Below, one piece after another: positions 36,952 to 47,651 of a stretch of DNA of 64,000 nucleotides (within the stretch, counting starts at the first letter, position 1; each line of letters begins with the position of its first letter). The stretch covers positions 87,631,410 to 87,695,409 of the forward strand of contig NC_030683.2 of the NCBI RefSeq assembly GCF_000004195.4, in the 5' to 3' direction. The notes below the pieces were generated by a model. That model was not told the origin of the DNA. It ran no database searches and saw nothing but the letters and a program-made list of their open reading frames with translations. Position numbers and translations under genes: made by a program. Source of the stretch: Xenopus tropicalis. Its lineage: Eukaryota; Chordata; Amphibia; Anura; Pipidae.

Positions 36952-38557
36952 CAGTGGAGGAAATAATTATTTGACCCCTCACTGATTTTGTAAGTTTGTC
37001 CAATGACAAAGAAATGAAAAGTCTCAGAACAGTATCATTTCAATGGTAGGTTTATTTTAACAGTGGCAGATAGCACATCAAAAGGAAAATCGAAAAAATA
37101 ACTTGAAATAAAAGATAGCAACTGATTTGCATTTCATTGAGTGAAATAAGTTTTTGAACCCTCTAACAAAAAAAGACTTAATACTTAGTGGAAAAACCCT
37201 TGTTTGCAAGCACAGAGGCCAAACGTTTCTTGTAATTGATGAGCAAGTTTGCGCACATTTTAGGAGGAATGTTGGTCCCACTCCTCTTTGCAGATCATCT
37301 CTAAATCCCTAAGGTTTCTGTCTCTGTGCAACTCTGAGCTTGAGCTCCCTCCATAGGTTTTCTATTGGATTAAGGTCCGGAGACTGACTAGGCCACTCCA
37401 TGACCTTAATGTGCTTCTTCTTGAGCCACTCCTTTGTTGCCTTTGCTGTATGTTTTGGGTCATTGTCGTGCTGGAACACCCATCCACGACCCATTTTCAG
37501 TTTTCAGAGGGAAGGAGGTTGTCGTTCAGGATTTCACGATACATGGCTCCGTCCATTTTCCCGTTAATGCGAATAAGTTGTCCTGTGCCCTTAGCAGAAA
37601 AACACCCCCAAAGCAAAATGTTTCCACCCCCATGCTTGACGGTGGGGATGGTGTTTTGGGGGTCATAGGCAGCATTTTTCTTCCTCCAAACACAGCGAGT
37701 TGAGTTAATGCCAAAGAGCTCTATTTTGGTCTCATCAGACCACAGCACCTTCTCCCAGTCACTCACAGAATCATTCAGGTGTTCATTGGCAAACTTCAGA
37801 CGGGCCTGCACATGTGCCTTCTTGAGCAGGGGGACCTTGCGAGCCCTGCAGGATTTTAATCCATTGCGGTGTAATGTGTTTCCAATGGTTTTCTTGGTGA
37901 CTGTGGTCCCTGCTAATTTGAGGTCATTAACTAACTCCTCCCGTGTAGTTCTAGGGTGCTTTTTCACCTTTCTCAGAATTATTGACACCCCACGAGGTGA
38001 GATCTTGCGTGGAGCCCCAGAGCGAGGTCGATTGATGGTCATTTTGTGCTCCTTCCATTTTCCAACAATCGCACCAACAGTTGTCACCTTCTCTCCCAGC
38101 TTCTTGCTAATGGTTTTGTAGCCCATTCCAGCCTTGTGCAGGTCTACAATTTTGTCTCTGACATCCTTGGACAGCTCTTTGGTCTTTCCCATGTTGGAGA
38201 GTTTGGAGTCTGCTTGATTGATTGATTCTGTGGACAGGTGTTTTTTATACAGGTGACTAGTTAAGACAGGTGTCCTTAATGAGGTTGACTAATTGAGTAG
38301 AAGTGTCTAACCACTCTGTGGGAGCCAGAACTCTTAATGGTTGGTAGGGGTTCAAAAACTTATTTCACTCAATGAAATGCAAATCAGTTGCTATCTTTTA
38401 TTTCAAGTTATTTTTTCGATTTTCCTTTTGATGTGCTATCTGCCACTGTTAAAATAAACCTACCATTGAAATGATACTGTTCTGAGACTTTTCATTTCTT
38501 TGTCATTGGACAAACTTACAAAATCAGTGAGGGGTCAAATAATTATTTCCTCCACTG
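36952..38557 (-). mobile_element. complete Tc1-type DNA transposon with identical 210-bp inverted repeats
   Basis: Starts CAGTGGAGGAAATAATTATT, ends with its inverse, and is flanked by the TA target at 36950-36951 and 38558-38559. The terminal inverted repeats (36952-37161 and 38348-38557) are identical over 210 bp by reading. The 1606-bp length and a minus-strand transposase match the Tc1/mariner plan. The transposase is frameshifted, so the copy cannot supply its own enzyme, but both ends look usable in trans. Confidence 0.95.
37170..38192 (-). pseudogene. Tc1 transposase, frameshifted
   Basis: The N-terminal 231 codons (38192 to 37497) are open. They carry the HTH region, [15 protein letters not shown] as the GRPR-like linker, the first catalytic Asp (D153 in LWSDET) and the glycine-rich [14 protein letters not shown]. 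At 37494-37505 a small indel beside a TTTTCAG duplication shifts the frame and puts TGA at 37497. The next segment (37494 to 37309) carries [11 protein letters not shown] and [11 protein letters not shown], so the second Asp and the Glu are present in another frame. A second shift near 37300 separates the tail, where [19 protein letters not shown] reads in yet another frame. Confidence 0.92.
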
Positions 38558-38559
38558 TA

Positions 38560-38833
38560 TATTATGCTCTACCCTTATTTAGGAACTGAGCAAAAAGAAT
38601 GTCTCAGTAGGGCATATGGTAGAATAGTGGAATGGCAAAAAAAGCAGAAGACTTATGTTATGAATCCTCCCATGACTGATACAATGTAAACAAAGAAACT
38701 GGTTTTTAATGGTGTCCTACTTCCTGTGGGTTGGTATAATACTAATGTAACAATTATTATAATAATAACAAAACTGGGAACAACAATGGCAAAATAACAG
38801 TAGATAAAAAGGTTTACTGATCAGATTTTACAC
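38560..38833. other. no recognised feature
   Basis: Short unclassified stretch between the Tc1 element and a MITE. Confidence 0.5.
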
Positions 38834-38836
38834 TTA

Positions 38837-39140
38837 GGGGCACATTTACTTCCACGAATGCTCCGAGCGTTCATTTGATTGGTCCAATCGTATTTTCCAC
38901 AACATTTTCATACCTTGTGCAACTTTTTCGTTGCTTTCGCAACTTTTCCGTATTTTTAGCGCGAAAAAATCAGATTGGTTTTGCCACTGTTTACAATCGT
39001 TCAGTACGAAAATTTCGGGACTTTCGGTTTGCCAATACGATATTATCGTGACTAATACGATTTTTTCAGAAGCATTTTCGTGATATTTGCGATCTTCAGA
39101 AATTTTCATTTCCAGTCATTTCCAATGATACATCTGCCCC
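38837..39140. mobile_element. Harbinger-like MITE (GGGGCACATTTAC family)
   Basis: Left end GGGGCACATTTACTTCC, right end ATACATCTGCCCC, with TTA on both sides (38834-38836 and 39141-39143). A 3-bp TTA duplication is typical of PIF/Harbinger. The interior is rich in TTTTCG/CGAAAA words. A related larger element lies at 45318. Confidence 0.65.
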
Positions 39141-39239
39141 TTAGGGTCATGTGACTGGAAAAGCAAGAACTCTGCATTAGTGATACAAAAATAGACCTGT
39201 TTAAACCTTTAAAGGAGATGAAAAGGTACAATCACTGAG

Positions 39240-40085
39240 GGTGCCAAAATGTTTGGTCTCAATTTAAATGGTTTTATTGTAATATTATTTAATTCTGCAT
39301 TTGAGGCCTTTTTCAAACTGGTAATTTCAGGAAAGCTTTGTGACTGGGTAGTTTAGAGTATAATATATATGGGTATCGTTACCCATTTTGGATTTGCCTG
39401 AATGTGTACTTTGCAAAAATAAATGGTTTTCTGGGGAAAAAAAACTGTAGCTTTACCCCCCCCCCCCCCCCCCCCCCCCCCCACATAAAATGCAATAAAG
39501 GTGTTGTTTTTTTTAGTAGCTGAAGTGACTTCCAGCACAATTTGTATGCACTAACTTCATTTTGGGGTGTCTATGTGCCAGATACCTTGGGGATTTATGC
39601 ACAATGGGCATCAAACTGTTTGATGGACCCCTGGCATTATTATTAAGAATGTCTTCTCTTAGTACTTACATTACAGTACAGAATTTTCAAACATTTTTAC
39701 AAAAACTTAATTTTTATTTTGAAATCTAAAGTATGACGATTTTTTGCTTTATTGCTTTGTAGTTTTAGACTGATAGAAGTCAGAAATAAAATCTAGTATT
39801 ATGATATTCAAGAGACATGAGACTTTCAAAATTAGTTGGATTTTAGAGCTTAATATTAAATATTTTTCTTTAATAGACCCCCCCCAGCAATTTTTCTTTT
39901 TTTGGTATTTAGAGCTCTAAATCCTGTATTAGAAATAGAAATACACACACTGAGGAAGATTAAAAATGCTCAGGTTCTCCTGAAAAAAGCTATGTATAGT
40001 TTTCCTAGGTAAACTAAAGGTCCCCCCCAGAAAATGCCCCAAAAGTGAAAGAGCACAGAATGTTAAAAAACCTCTAGGCACATGA
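39240..40085 (+). repeat. decayed single-unit relative of elements A and B (locus C)
   Basis: Contains GAATGTGTACTTTGCAAAAA, AATGGTTTTCTGGGG and GGGCATCAAACTGTTTGATG, words of the element B unit in the orientation of element A. At 39985-40080 it also has GTATAGTTTTCCTAGGTAAAC, AGGTCCCCCCCAG and AAAGTGAAAGAGCAC, matching the terminal domain of element B. Tandem units and clean ends were not found. Confidence 0.6.
39456..39482. repeat. poly-C run of 27
   Basis: Uninterrupted C27 inside the decayed locus C; likely length-polymorphic and error-prone in assembly. Confidence 0.95.
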
Positions 40086-41114
40086 AATGCAAAATTGTTC
40101 GGTCACACTGGGTCTTATTGAACTGAAAACTCCCGGTGCAGAGTACAATGGCCCTATAACACAGTCACTGCACTACAGTTCTATGGCTGATTGTGCAGCA
40201 ACCCCAGAGAATAATATAGCACTGTCACAAATTATATCTTTGATAAGCACTGTGCACCTCTATTTGTATAAAATCGGCCACCCGCACAATGTTGCCCCAT
40301 GGTCTGATATTAGGCATCCAGATTTGTCAGTCATGCTAGGTTGGGGGTCATGTAAAATAGAGCAAAATGCTGATATATTGGTTCCATAAAAGGTGGCAGT
40401 CCTAGGTAGATCATATGTTTGAATTATTGGGGAGTTTTGTTCCACTTAGTGACTTTTATTACATAAGGGTAATAAGGTAATACATATTCTGGTTATCAGT
40501 TCACATAGATGTTCCCTTCAAATCTCAAAGTAATTGCTGTTAAAATTGGGATCCCAGGAACATCTAAATAAGCAATTGGACATCTTTTACAATTGTCTCC
40601 CAGCTTTTCTGGACTCCTCATTGGTAGAGGGGCAGCCATATAGTTTAAATCTTACATTACATCATCTAACAATTGTCGGGAGAAGGATAAAAGATGGGGG
40701 AAGATTATATGGTGCTCTTGTGCATCCCTACTAACTTGTACCCATCTAGAAACCCACTAAGTATAGCTCTACAGTATGTATAATTCATCATCTAAAGGTC
40801 AGTAAATAAGATACATTTCTTCATACCCAGAGCCTCAAAACTTTCATCCTATATGTATCAGCTACTAAAGCAAACATACAAAAAGGCTTCCAGGGGATGC
40901 CTGCCATGGTAACCGTGATATAAATTAGTTGGTAAGGATCATTGAAATGAAATCTTTGCATAAATTGCTGTTAGAGTACTACAGTATAAGCCCTTCAGTT
41001 AGAAACTGATACCTTCATGATATTTAAGGCATGAGGAAGTAAGGGGAAGTGCAAAATGTAATGTGTATTATTTTAATAGCCATGACTACTGTCATGTTCC
41101 TGTTTAAAATTGCA
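40086..41114. other. upstream flank of the four-exon gene
   Basis: No repeat recognised. A 100-codon open frame at 40087-40389 has no recognisable domain. This stretch may hold regulatory DNA for the gene downstream, but I see no specific sites. Confidence 0.4.
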
Positions 41115-41122
41115 TATAAAAG
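41115..41122 (+). promoter_or_regulatory. TATA box of the glycoprotein gene
   Basis: TATAAAAG about 50-70 bp before the candidate start codons predicts transcription from about 41145. A tiny open frame ATG at 41151-41174 overlaps the first in-frame start (41167) and would sit almost at the cap. Confidence 0.6.
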
Positions 41123-41187
41123 AGCCTGTACAGGAATGGGAGAGCCACAAATGCAACTTATATTTCATGAATAAAACATCAAAAGTA

Positions 41188-41596
41188 ATGGCACTGAAAG
41201 AACCCGGTTCTCTTCTTCTTCTTGTCACTCTGATGATGATCCTGAAAAACAGCACAGGAACCAGCAGTGATCCTACCTGGATTCCTACATCCACTATAAC
41301 ATCTGATACAGCATCCACAGAAACATCCACAGCAACATCCACAGCAATAATCACTGTACCATCCACAGTAACATCCACAATAACACCCACAGCAACTTCC
41401 ACAGTAACATCCACAATAACACCCACAGCAACTTCCACAGTAACATCCACTTCATTAAATGGCTCAAACAGCAGCACAGGGACAGTCACAGCTCACAATG
41501 AACAGTGCAGCTTCATGCATGATACCTTTCTAACTAGCAATACATTCCAAATACAAGTGTCACCAATTGTGCTCACTAGTAACACAAACTTCACAG
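41188..41596 (+). CDS. exon 1: signal peptide, mucin-like segment, start of Cys domain
   Basis: Ends CACAG|GTAAGT at 41596. Contains a 36-bp tandem repeat encoding TVTSTITPTATS, present twice plus a partial copy (about 41367-41450). The repeat number is likely to vary between individuals. The antisense strand is also open here, giving a valine-rich frame that is only a shadow. Confidence 0.8.
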
Positions 41597-44500
41597 GTAA
41601 GTATCCAAGTATTTCAGTTGTTTTATTCCAGTAGTTTACAGTATGTTGTTTAATTGGTGTTTGACTGTACTACATGGCTTTAAACTACTGTATAGAACTT
41701 GTTAAGACTGGCACTGTACATTAAGGTTATCAAATGTAATTATCAGAACTATAGCAATTGCAAATTAAGGTTAAATGCAGTATCCTTGTTTTTATTCAGA
41801 TGATCTTATTGTTTGCTACACAGATTATTATTGATTATTTAACCTTAGAAAAGTGTTATTAAAGGAAAAATCTTATGTTGCTTACTCATGCTAGAACCAA
41901 GGAGTTAGAGAGAAATCTGTCAGTGACTTGCAGTATGACTCTTTATTTTGCTGCTGTAAAAAAAATTATTTATTGTTTGCTTTTACTTAACTTTTTGTAG
42001 GTTTCCAGTGTTATAGTTACACTGTCTGAACAGAAAGATGCAAAATAAAAAATACAGGAAAACCTTGATTTAACTTTTTTTGGGGCCCAAAAACACTGTA
42101 AAATACAGGAACTTAAAATTGAGGTCTGACACTGATGTGGACTGAGAAATAACAACTTAAAATGTGTGACAATGTTTCATGAAAAGTAATGTTCATGAAG
42201 GACAAACACACAAAATGATGGCATAAAATACACAGTAACATTAACTCATTGTTCCCATATCTATAAATTACTTGTATTAATTACTTATATTTATATTGTA
42301 TTGCACATATAATGACTTGGTTGTTCAGGTTATGCATTTCTGAGTCTGAACTGTCTATTTTGTCACATTATTTCAAGTAAAAGTCACAGGAAGTGGAATG
42401 GTACAGATCATCTTGCAGGCTGTATGGAACAATACATTTGTGGGGAAATGGCTGGAACAAGCAGGAGGTACTAATGATCCATGCTGCAATGGCATTTTCT
42501 TCAGTAATATATCACTACAAGCAAATCAGCCCCTCACTGCAACCTGGACATCACCAAATACTTTGAATTGTGTTGAAATAAGGTAAGGATATACAAACTG
42601 TGGAGGAAGGATGTCATCTCTCCCCTTCTTTATTTCTGTGAAATAGCATTTTCTGGAGGGATTCTGGAGTTTCAAATTTTAAAACTTCTTTGTTGTAATA
42701 CCAGAGCTTTCTTTTGCTGCACTGCACAAAATACATAACCTGCAGTACTGACAACTTCTACCTTCCAACAAGATTATTTTTTTTCATTCATTTATAGCCA
42801 CAAAGCGATTTGATAGGCTTGGGAGTAAACTTTGAAACACCCTCCAGCCTATCCAATACCCATGTGGCTGGATCTGAAGTTGTAAAATGTTAGAAAATGG
42901 GAGCACTGCAGGATATGCCTGAATTGGGTAAAAGAAGTAAAGGGAGGAAATAAAAACAAAAAAAACACTAAAAGCAGAGAAAGAAGAAAAGGTAACTAAA
43001 GATAAGAGTCAGTAGATAGCAGGATAAAATGGTGGAAATAGCTAAGAAAGAAAAAAGTAAATAAAAGAGAGGATTAAAAGCAGAAGGAAAAAGATCATAT
43101 AGAAGATAAAAGGGGAGATGGAGATGTTTTACACATATGAGGAAGGTGGAGGCATCAGACAGGGTTATAGAGAACAGGAAAAAGAGGAGAGGAAGAGAAA
43201 ACAAGAGAAGAGCAAAATAGAAGAAACAAAAAGAGAGAAGATGAATGTAGAGAATGCAAGAGAAAGTTGGATTGGGGAGCAGATAGAGGAATGGAGAAAG
43301 GATGATATACTGTATATTACATAATGTGGAGTAGGAATATGCTGGGGTTGTGCTATGTTACACACTATGCAAGCAGGGGGCTTTGTTTGCAAATTTTCAT
43401 TTTAGGGTCCCCAGAGGCCACATGTAGATCTATGCGTATCGGGCATCAAACTGTTCAGTAGATGGAAATAGCAAAATATCCTTGCTTTAAAGTGGCTGAA
43501 ACCAAAAAATTTGGTGGATGAGGCTTATAATAACAGTGAGTGTGGCTTATAATTGTGGGTGGGGCTTATTTTTTATATGCGGTACTATGCATGGCGCACA
43601 TAGCATTCCTCCACTTTTTTTTCAACCCAATTGAAGCACCGGGTATAGGCCACTATAATTGTCTTTAAATTATATTGTATAAACAGTTACCTTTCCTTCA
43701 GTGTATGTACTGTACACTTTCATTTTCCAACCACTTTCCCACCAGCTTCTAAAATGGATTTAAAGGGGTTGTTCACCTTTGAGTATGATATAGAGAGTGA
43801 TATTCTGAGACAATTTGCAATTGGTCTTCATTTTTTTATTATTTGTGGGTTTGTTTTTTTTCCCTTTAACTTTTTGTTCAGTTATCTGGTTTGTAGGGTT
43901 CAAATTACCTTAGCAAACAGGCAGTGGGGTGAACAAAAGATTGACCCCCCCCCCCTTGAAAGTTGGAAAATGTCTAAAAAAGAAAGCACATAATTCAAAA
44001 ACCATAAAAAATGAATAATAAACACCAATGAAAAAGTTGCTTAGAATTAGCCATTCTATAACATATTACAAGTTAACTGAAAGGTGACCCCCCTTTAAAC
44101 CCTCCATAAAATAATCCTACTACACCCCCTAATTTTATACAGAGCTATACCAAAAAGGAAACTTCAGATGCAAGACCATGTACCGCAAGAATTCTACTGA
44201 TCTAAAAATGTAATTACAGGTGCCAGAAAATGTACCGGTGAGAATTCTGCTTACCAGCATTTTGTCAGTGATTTTGCTGTTATCATATATACAGACTCTT
44301 GTGTAATTTTGACTTTATTATATTACAGTGTAATTAAACATGTGGAAGTAGGCCACACTTTCTCAGTGCTCAGTGCTATAACAAATGTGTTTCATTGTTC
44401 AACTCCAAATATACAAAGAACATGGACACAGAGTTATATAAATTACTGTAGGTTGGATTCTCACTGAAGGGTTATTTACCATCTGCTGGCTCCATAGAGC

Positions 44501-47210
44501 TGGGAAAACACTTTATTGAGCAATATTATTATAGAATTTATGCCTGATGTTGATGGACTGCAGCTCCCACCGTATTTTAACCATTGATAAGTGAAGCTGT
44601 TCCGTGTGCAACTTTTTTTTTTTGCACCCATTAGAGTCTATGTAGTAAAACCTGGTATAAAATTTCGCTCATCACTACTGATTATATGTTGAGGTATGCT
44701 GGGATTTGTAGTCCAGCAATATTTGAGTAAAGTATGGCTGAGCAACAGTGTGTAATTAAAAAAAATTCTATTTCTGCATATCCATCTTTACAAGCCCATA
44801 TATTGTCAAAACCTATTTCTTTGGAGAGGCCAGGCTGAATAATCTGTATCAATCAAATTTTTTCGGTTGGTACAGATTTGATGTGAAAGTTGCGTTTTCA
44901 TGAGTGGCAGCCCACTTTTTTGTGCAAGAAAAAACGTCCAATGACTTCAATGCATTTGGCCAAATTAGGAATTTAACCATTTCATAAATTTTGCCACAGT
45001 TTCTCAAATTTACCAGTGAAAAACAGGGCAGTTTCACTCATCACTAATCTTAGCTAGCTTTACTTCAACCTTACAAATAACTTTCCCAGAGTCTACCTTG
45101 AAAACATGGACAATTTTAGTTGGAATTTCATTTTTTCTTCTGCACATATCATATGAATTGTAACCTTATATTTTATGAGGATTTCAAAATTATTTTTTGT
45201 TTGATTTTTATTGCAGGGCAATAATAAACGATGGAAGTGCCACCTATAATGTTAGTCAAGTACTTAATCAAGGTGAGTTACTTTGTGACCTAGAACCGTC
45301 TCAAGGAACTACACATGGGGGCCCATTTACTTACTCACGAACGGGCCGAATGCGTCTGATTGCGTTTTTTTCGTAATGATCGGTATTTTGTGATTTTTTC
45401 GGAAAATTATCGCGACTTTTTCGTTACCAATACGATTTTTGCGGAAAAACGCGAGTTTTTCGTAGCCATTCCGAAAGTTGCGATTTTTTCGTAGCGTTAA
45501 AACTTGCGCAAAAAGTTGCGATTTTTTCGTAGTGCGCAAAACGGCGTGCCTTTTAAGTTTTAACGCTACGAAAAAAGCGCAACTTTTCGCGCAAGTTTTA
45601 ACGCTACGAAAAAAACGCAACTTTCGGAATGGCTACGAAAAACTCGCGTTTTTTCGCGCAAATCGTATTGGTAACGAAAAAGTCGCGATAATTTCCGAAA
45701 AGTCGTAAAGGCGCCGAAAAAATCGTGGGTTAGTAAATCAGCCCCTAGGTGACATGTACATTTGCTGCAACAATTTTGTGCATTCCTAAGATGTTAGTGT
45801 TACAAGTATTCATTAGCAAGCCTCCCAACTGTCCTGCTTTACGCGGGACAGTCTCTATTTTGGTGCTCTGTCCCACAGTCCTGGATTCATTTTTAAATGT
45901 CCTGCATTGCCTGTAGTTCCCCGCTCTCTGCTCTTTTCCCCGTGACGTCACACTCTCGTCCCTCAAGAGGGAGCACCACATAGCTTCAGCAGCGCTCAGT
46001 TCGAGAGAAGAGAGTGTGACGTCACGGTGAAGAGAGCAGAGAGTGGGGAAATTTAGATTTGGAAAGCTCAGGGAGGAGGATGTAGGGGGAACAAAGCCAG
46101 GACTGTAAGAATGCTAAAAAAGCTTAGTGTATGAAGGTGCTTGAAGAAAGATTTACACCGTTGAAATTGGAGGGAGGAGGCATAAACACTAAAAAGGAAT
46201 GGCAGGACCCAAACAGTGGATTGACCCTAGAGGGTGATAGTCACAAAGCTGGGGGGGGGGGGGGGCGGTGCATAGGGAAAAGCAGTATGGGCAGCAGAGA
46301 AGTGAGCAAATATTTGTGTCCCTCTTTGTGCGTTTCAAATGTTGGGAGGTATGCATTAGTATATACTTTCCTCAGGAGTACTAGAAGGGACTTTCTACTA
46401 TTCATAACCACATATCAATACATAACCACAACCAAATTACTAGATACCTTATATAGAAAGTGCACTATAGTTTCAATTTTTTTCCCTCTAGTCTGCAGAT
46501 TGTAATAAAAAAGTCATAGAGAAATGCTGAACAACAGGAAGCTCAGCCCCTATGGCAGATTTATCTTTCATCGAAATGTATCAAATTTTCTAAGCAATTT
46601 CACTACAGTAAACGTCAATAAATTACAGGATACTATTCTTTTGTTTTTAGTTTATCACTAAAGAGATCCAATCCTACAGATATAGGACCTGTTATCCAGA
46701 ATGTCTGGGAACTGTTTTTTTTTTGTAGATAAGGTATATTTCTGTAATTTGGATTTTCCCACCTTAAGTCTGCTAAAATCTTTAAACATTATTCAAAATC
46801 CCATGAGATTGCTTTGCCACTAATATGAATTGTAATACTAAAATGTATTTTGTATTATTACAAAAAGAAAACCATTTTGAAAAATGTAAATTATTTGCTT
46901 AAAATTTACTCTGCGGGGGATGTCCTTAGTAATTCAGAGCTTTCTGGATGATGAGTTTCCAGATAAGGGATCCCATACTAGTACCAAATATTAAACAGTA
47001 TACTTTTTCTTTCTATTGATTAAATGTATATATATACTGGGTACATATTTGGTAAAAATATCTTGTTGTGTTTCAGCTTCTTCCACCACTACGAGTTCTG
47101 CAGTTACTAAAACATCCACCTCAGGATCTACAAGGCACTTCAGTTCTATATTATACTTAGTAGCGATGCTTGTTTTTTCCAAAAAGCTGCTTCAACAAAT
47201 GGACCAATAA
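41188..47210 (+). CDS. four-exon gene for a small mucin-like secreted or surface glycoprotein
   Basis: Exons: 41188-41596, 42378-42582, 45217-45272 and 47077-47210. All introns are GT-AG and the phases (1, 2, 1) join into 267 codons ending TAA at 47208. Start: the Met at 41188 has G at -3 and G at +4; an in-frame Met at 41167 would add seven residues. Residues 8-19 (SLLLLVTLMMIL) form a signal-peptide core. Residues 30-100 are Thr/Ser-rich and should be O-glycosylated; 107-222 is a compact domain with Cys 107, 172, 173 and 201. Sequons lie at N21, N91 or N94, N134, N154, N180 and N216. Residues 248-257 are hydrophobic, followed by a short polar tail. The layout fits a GPI-linked or secreted epithelial glycoprotein; PLET1 is a candidate from general resemblance only. 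The gene is certain in structure, not in identity. Confidence 0.75.
42378..42582 (+). CDS. exon 2: core of the Cys-containing domain
   Basis: Acceptor TTTCAAG at 42377 and donor ATAAG|GTAAGG at 42582. Encodes VKVTGSG, IILQAVWNNTF, DPCCNG and ATWTSPNTLNCVEIR. The alternating beta-strand-like pattern with LQA, WTSP and a late VEIRA recalls Reeler-like folds, but this is a pattern impression, not a database match. Confidence 0.8.
43345..43470 (+). repeat. fragment of the element A/B satellite unit (locus D), in intron 2
   Basis: GCAGGGGGCTTTGTTTGCAA, then TTTTCATTTTAGGGTCC, then TATCGGGCATCAAACTGTTC follow the order of the reverse-complemented second-type unit of element B (51150-51260). Same orientation as element A. 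It is a single partial unit. Confidence 0.65.
43760..44098. mobile_element. T2-type MITE in intron 2, copy 3
   Basis: Begins TTAAAGGGGTTGTTCACCTT and ends AGGTGACCCCCCTTTAA, with TTAA at both borders. A common Xenopus-type T2 variant, 339 bp and non-coding. Confidence 0.85.
44560..44720. repeat. MITE remnants in intron 2
   Basis: GGACTGCAGCTCCCA near 44554 and GGGATTTGTAGTCCAGCA near 44700 are inverse-type ends of one old repeat. Between them, 44588-44677 is a partial member of the TAGTGATGAGCGAA family ending TTTCGCTCATCACTA at 44677. Confidence 0.5.
44870..45046. mobile_element. hAT-type MITE remnant in intron 2, copy 7
   Basis: The right end GTTTCACTCATCACTA at 45046 belongs to the TAGTGATGAGCGAA family. 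The left end is decayed and no duplication was resolved. Confidence 0.55.
45217..45272 (+). CDS. exon 3: 56-bp exon
   Basis: Acceptor TTTTTATTGCAG and donor AATCAAG|GTGAGT. Encodes AIINDGSATYNVSQVLNQ, continuing the domain with one sequon. Its small size and correct phase on both sides make a chance match unlikely. Confidence 0.8.
45318..45745. mobile_element. Harbinger-like palindromic MITE in intron 3
   Basis: Left end GGGGCCCATTTACTTACTCA and right end TTAGTAAATCAGCCCC are inverse. The interior folds on itself: GCGTTAAAACTTGCGC and its inverse occur around 45496 and 45590, among many TTTTTTCG/CGAAAAAA words. It starts 45 bp after exon 3. Confidence 0.7.
45817..46355. mobile_element. MITE with twin CRE hairpin in intron 3
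   Basis: AAGCCTCCCAACTGTCC at the left and AAATGTTGGGAGGTATGC at the right are inverse ends. Inside, CCGTGACGTCACACTCTC (45940-45957) and its inverse (about 46009-46026) form a hairpin with TGACGTCA on each arm. A G15 run lies at 46251-46265. Confidence 0.65.
46675..46983. mobile_element. MITE (ACAGGTATGGGA family) in intron 3, copy 2
   Basis: Left end TACAGATATAGGACCTGTTA, right end AGGGATCCCATACTAGTA, with internal CTGGATGATGAGTTTCC. Same family as 30041, 59455 and 60602. It ends 93 bp before exon 4. Confidence 0.75.
47077..47210 (+). CDS. exon 4: Ser/Thr stalk, hydrophobic C terminus and stop
   Basis: Acceptor TTGTGTTTCAG at 47076. Encodes a Ser/Thr-rich stalk, then SSILYLVAMLVF and the tail SKKLLQQMDQ. 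A GPI signal normally ends in its hydrophobic run, so the polar tail is unusual; a different splice or a secreted form cannot be excluded. Confidence 0.75.
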
Positions 47211-47211
47211 A
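47206..47211 (+). terminator. AATAAA overlapping the stop codon; ATTAAA alternatives downstream
   Basis: AATAAA at 47206-47211 includes the TAA stop. ATTAAA occurs at 47381-47386 and 47389-47394. The downstream pair would give a normal short 3' UTR of about 200 bp; the overlapping one would give almost none. Confidence 0.45.
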
Positions 47212-47651
47212 ATATATCATTACATCTGAAACAACCAAGTGCAGTTTAGACACAAGAAGTGATGTGTCTGTGGCATCTGTATACTCAAACATACCATAAA
47301 AACAATCATTCATATTTTAATATTTATTTTAAGTTAAGTTTTAGTGAACAAAATATATTGTTATTGTGTGTTAATTACAAATTAAATAATTAAACTAGAG
47401 TATGGCACGCTAAGCAATACAGTACTTAACAGATCTTAACTTTTGTTTTCTAACTTGGAGGTGACAGTTCAAATCCAATTGCTGACTGGTTGCTATGAGC
47501 AACATCACCGATGATATCACTAAAGCAGCTTCACAGCACTCAGTCATCCCATGACATATTAACCCTTACTGGCCCACATACCCCTTCCCCGGGTACCCTA
47601 AATAATTTTAGGGGATTGTAAAGGCCTTGGATATTATACAATAACAGTGTT
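47211..47651. other. 3' flank of the glycoprotein gene
   Basis: Contains the likely 3' UTR to about 47405 and then unclassified DNA up to element B. Confidence 0.5.

Noticed and set aside
37708..38121. Plus-strand 137-codon frame
   Set aside because: Shadow of the Tc1 transposase on the opposite strand.
41073..41489. Antisense valine-rich frame opposite exon 1
   Set aside because: It is the mirror of ACA/TCC threonine-serine codons in the mucin repeat and has no independent support.
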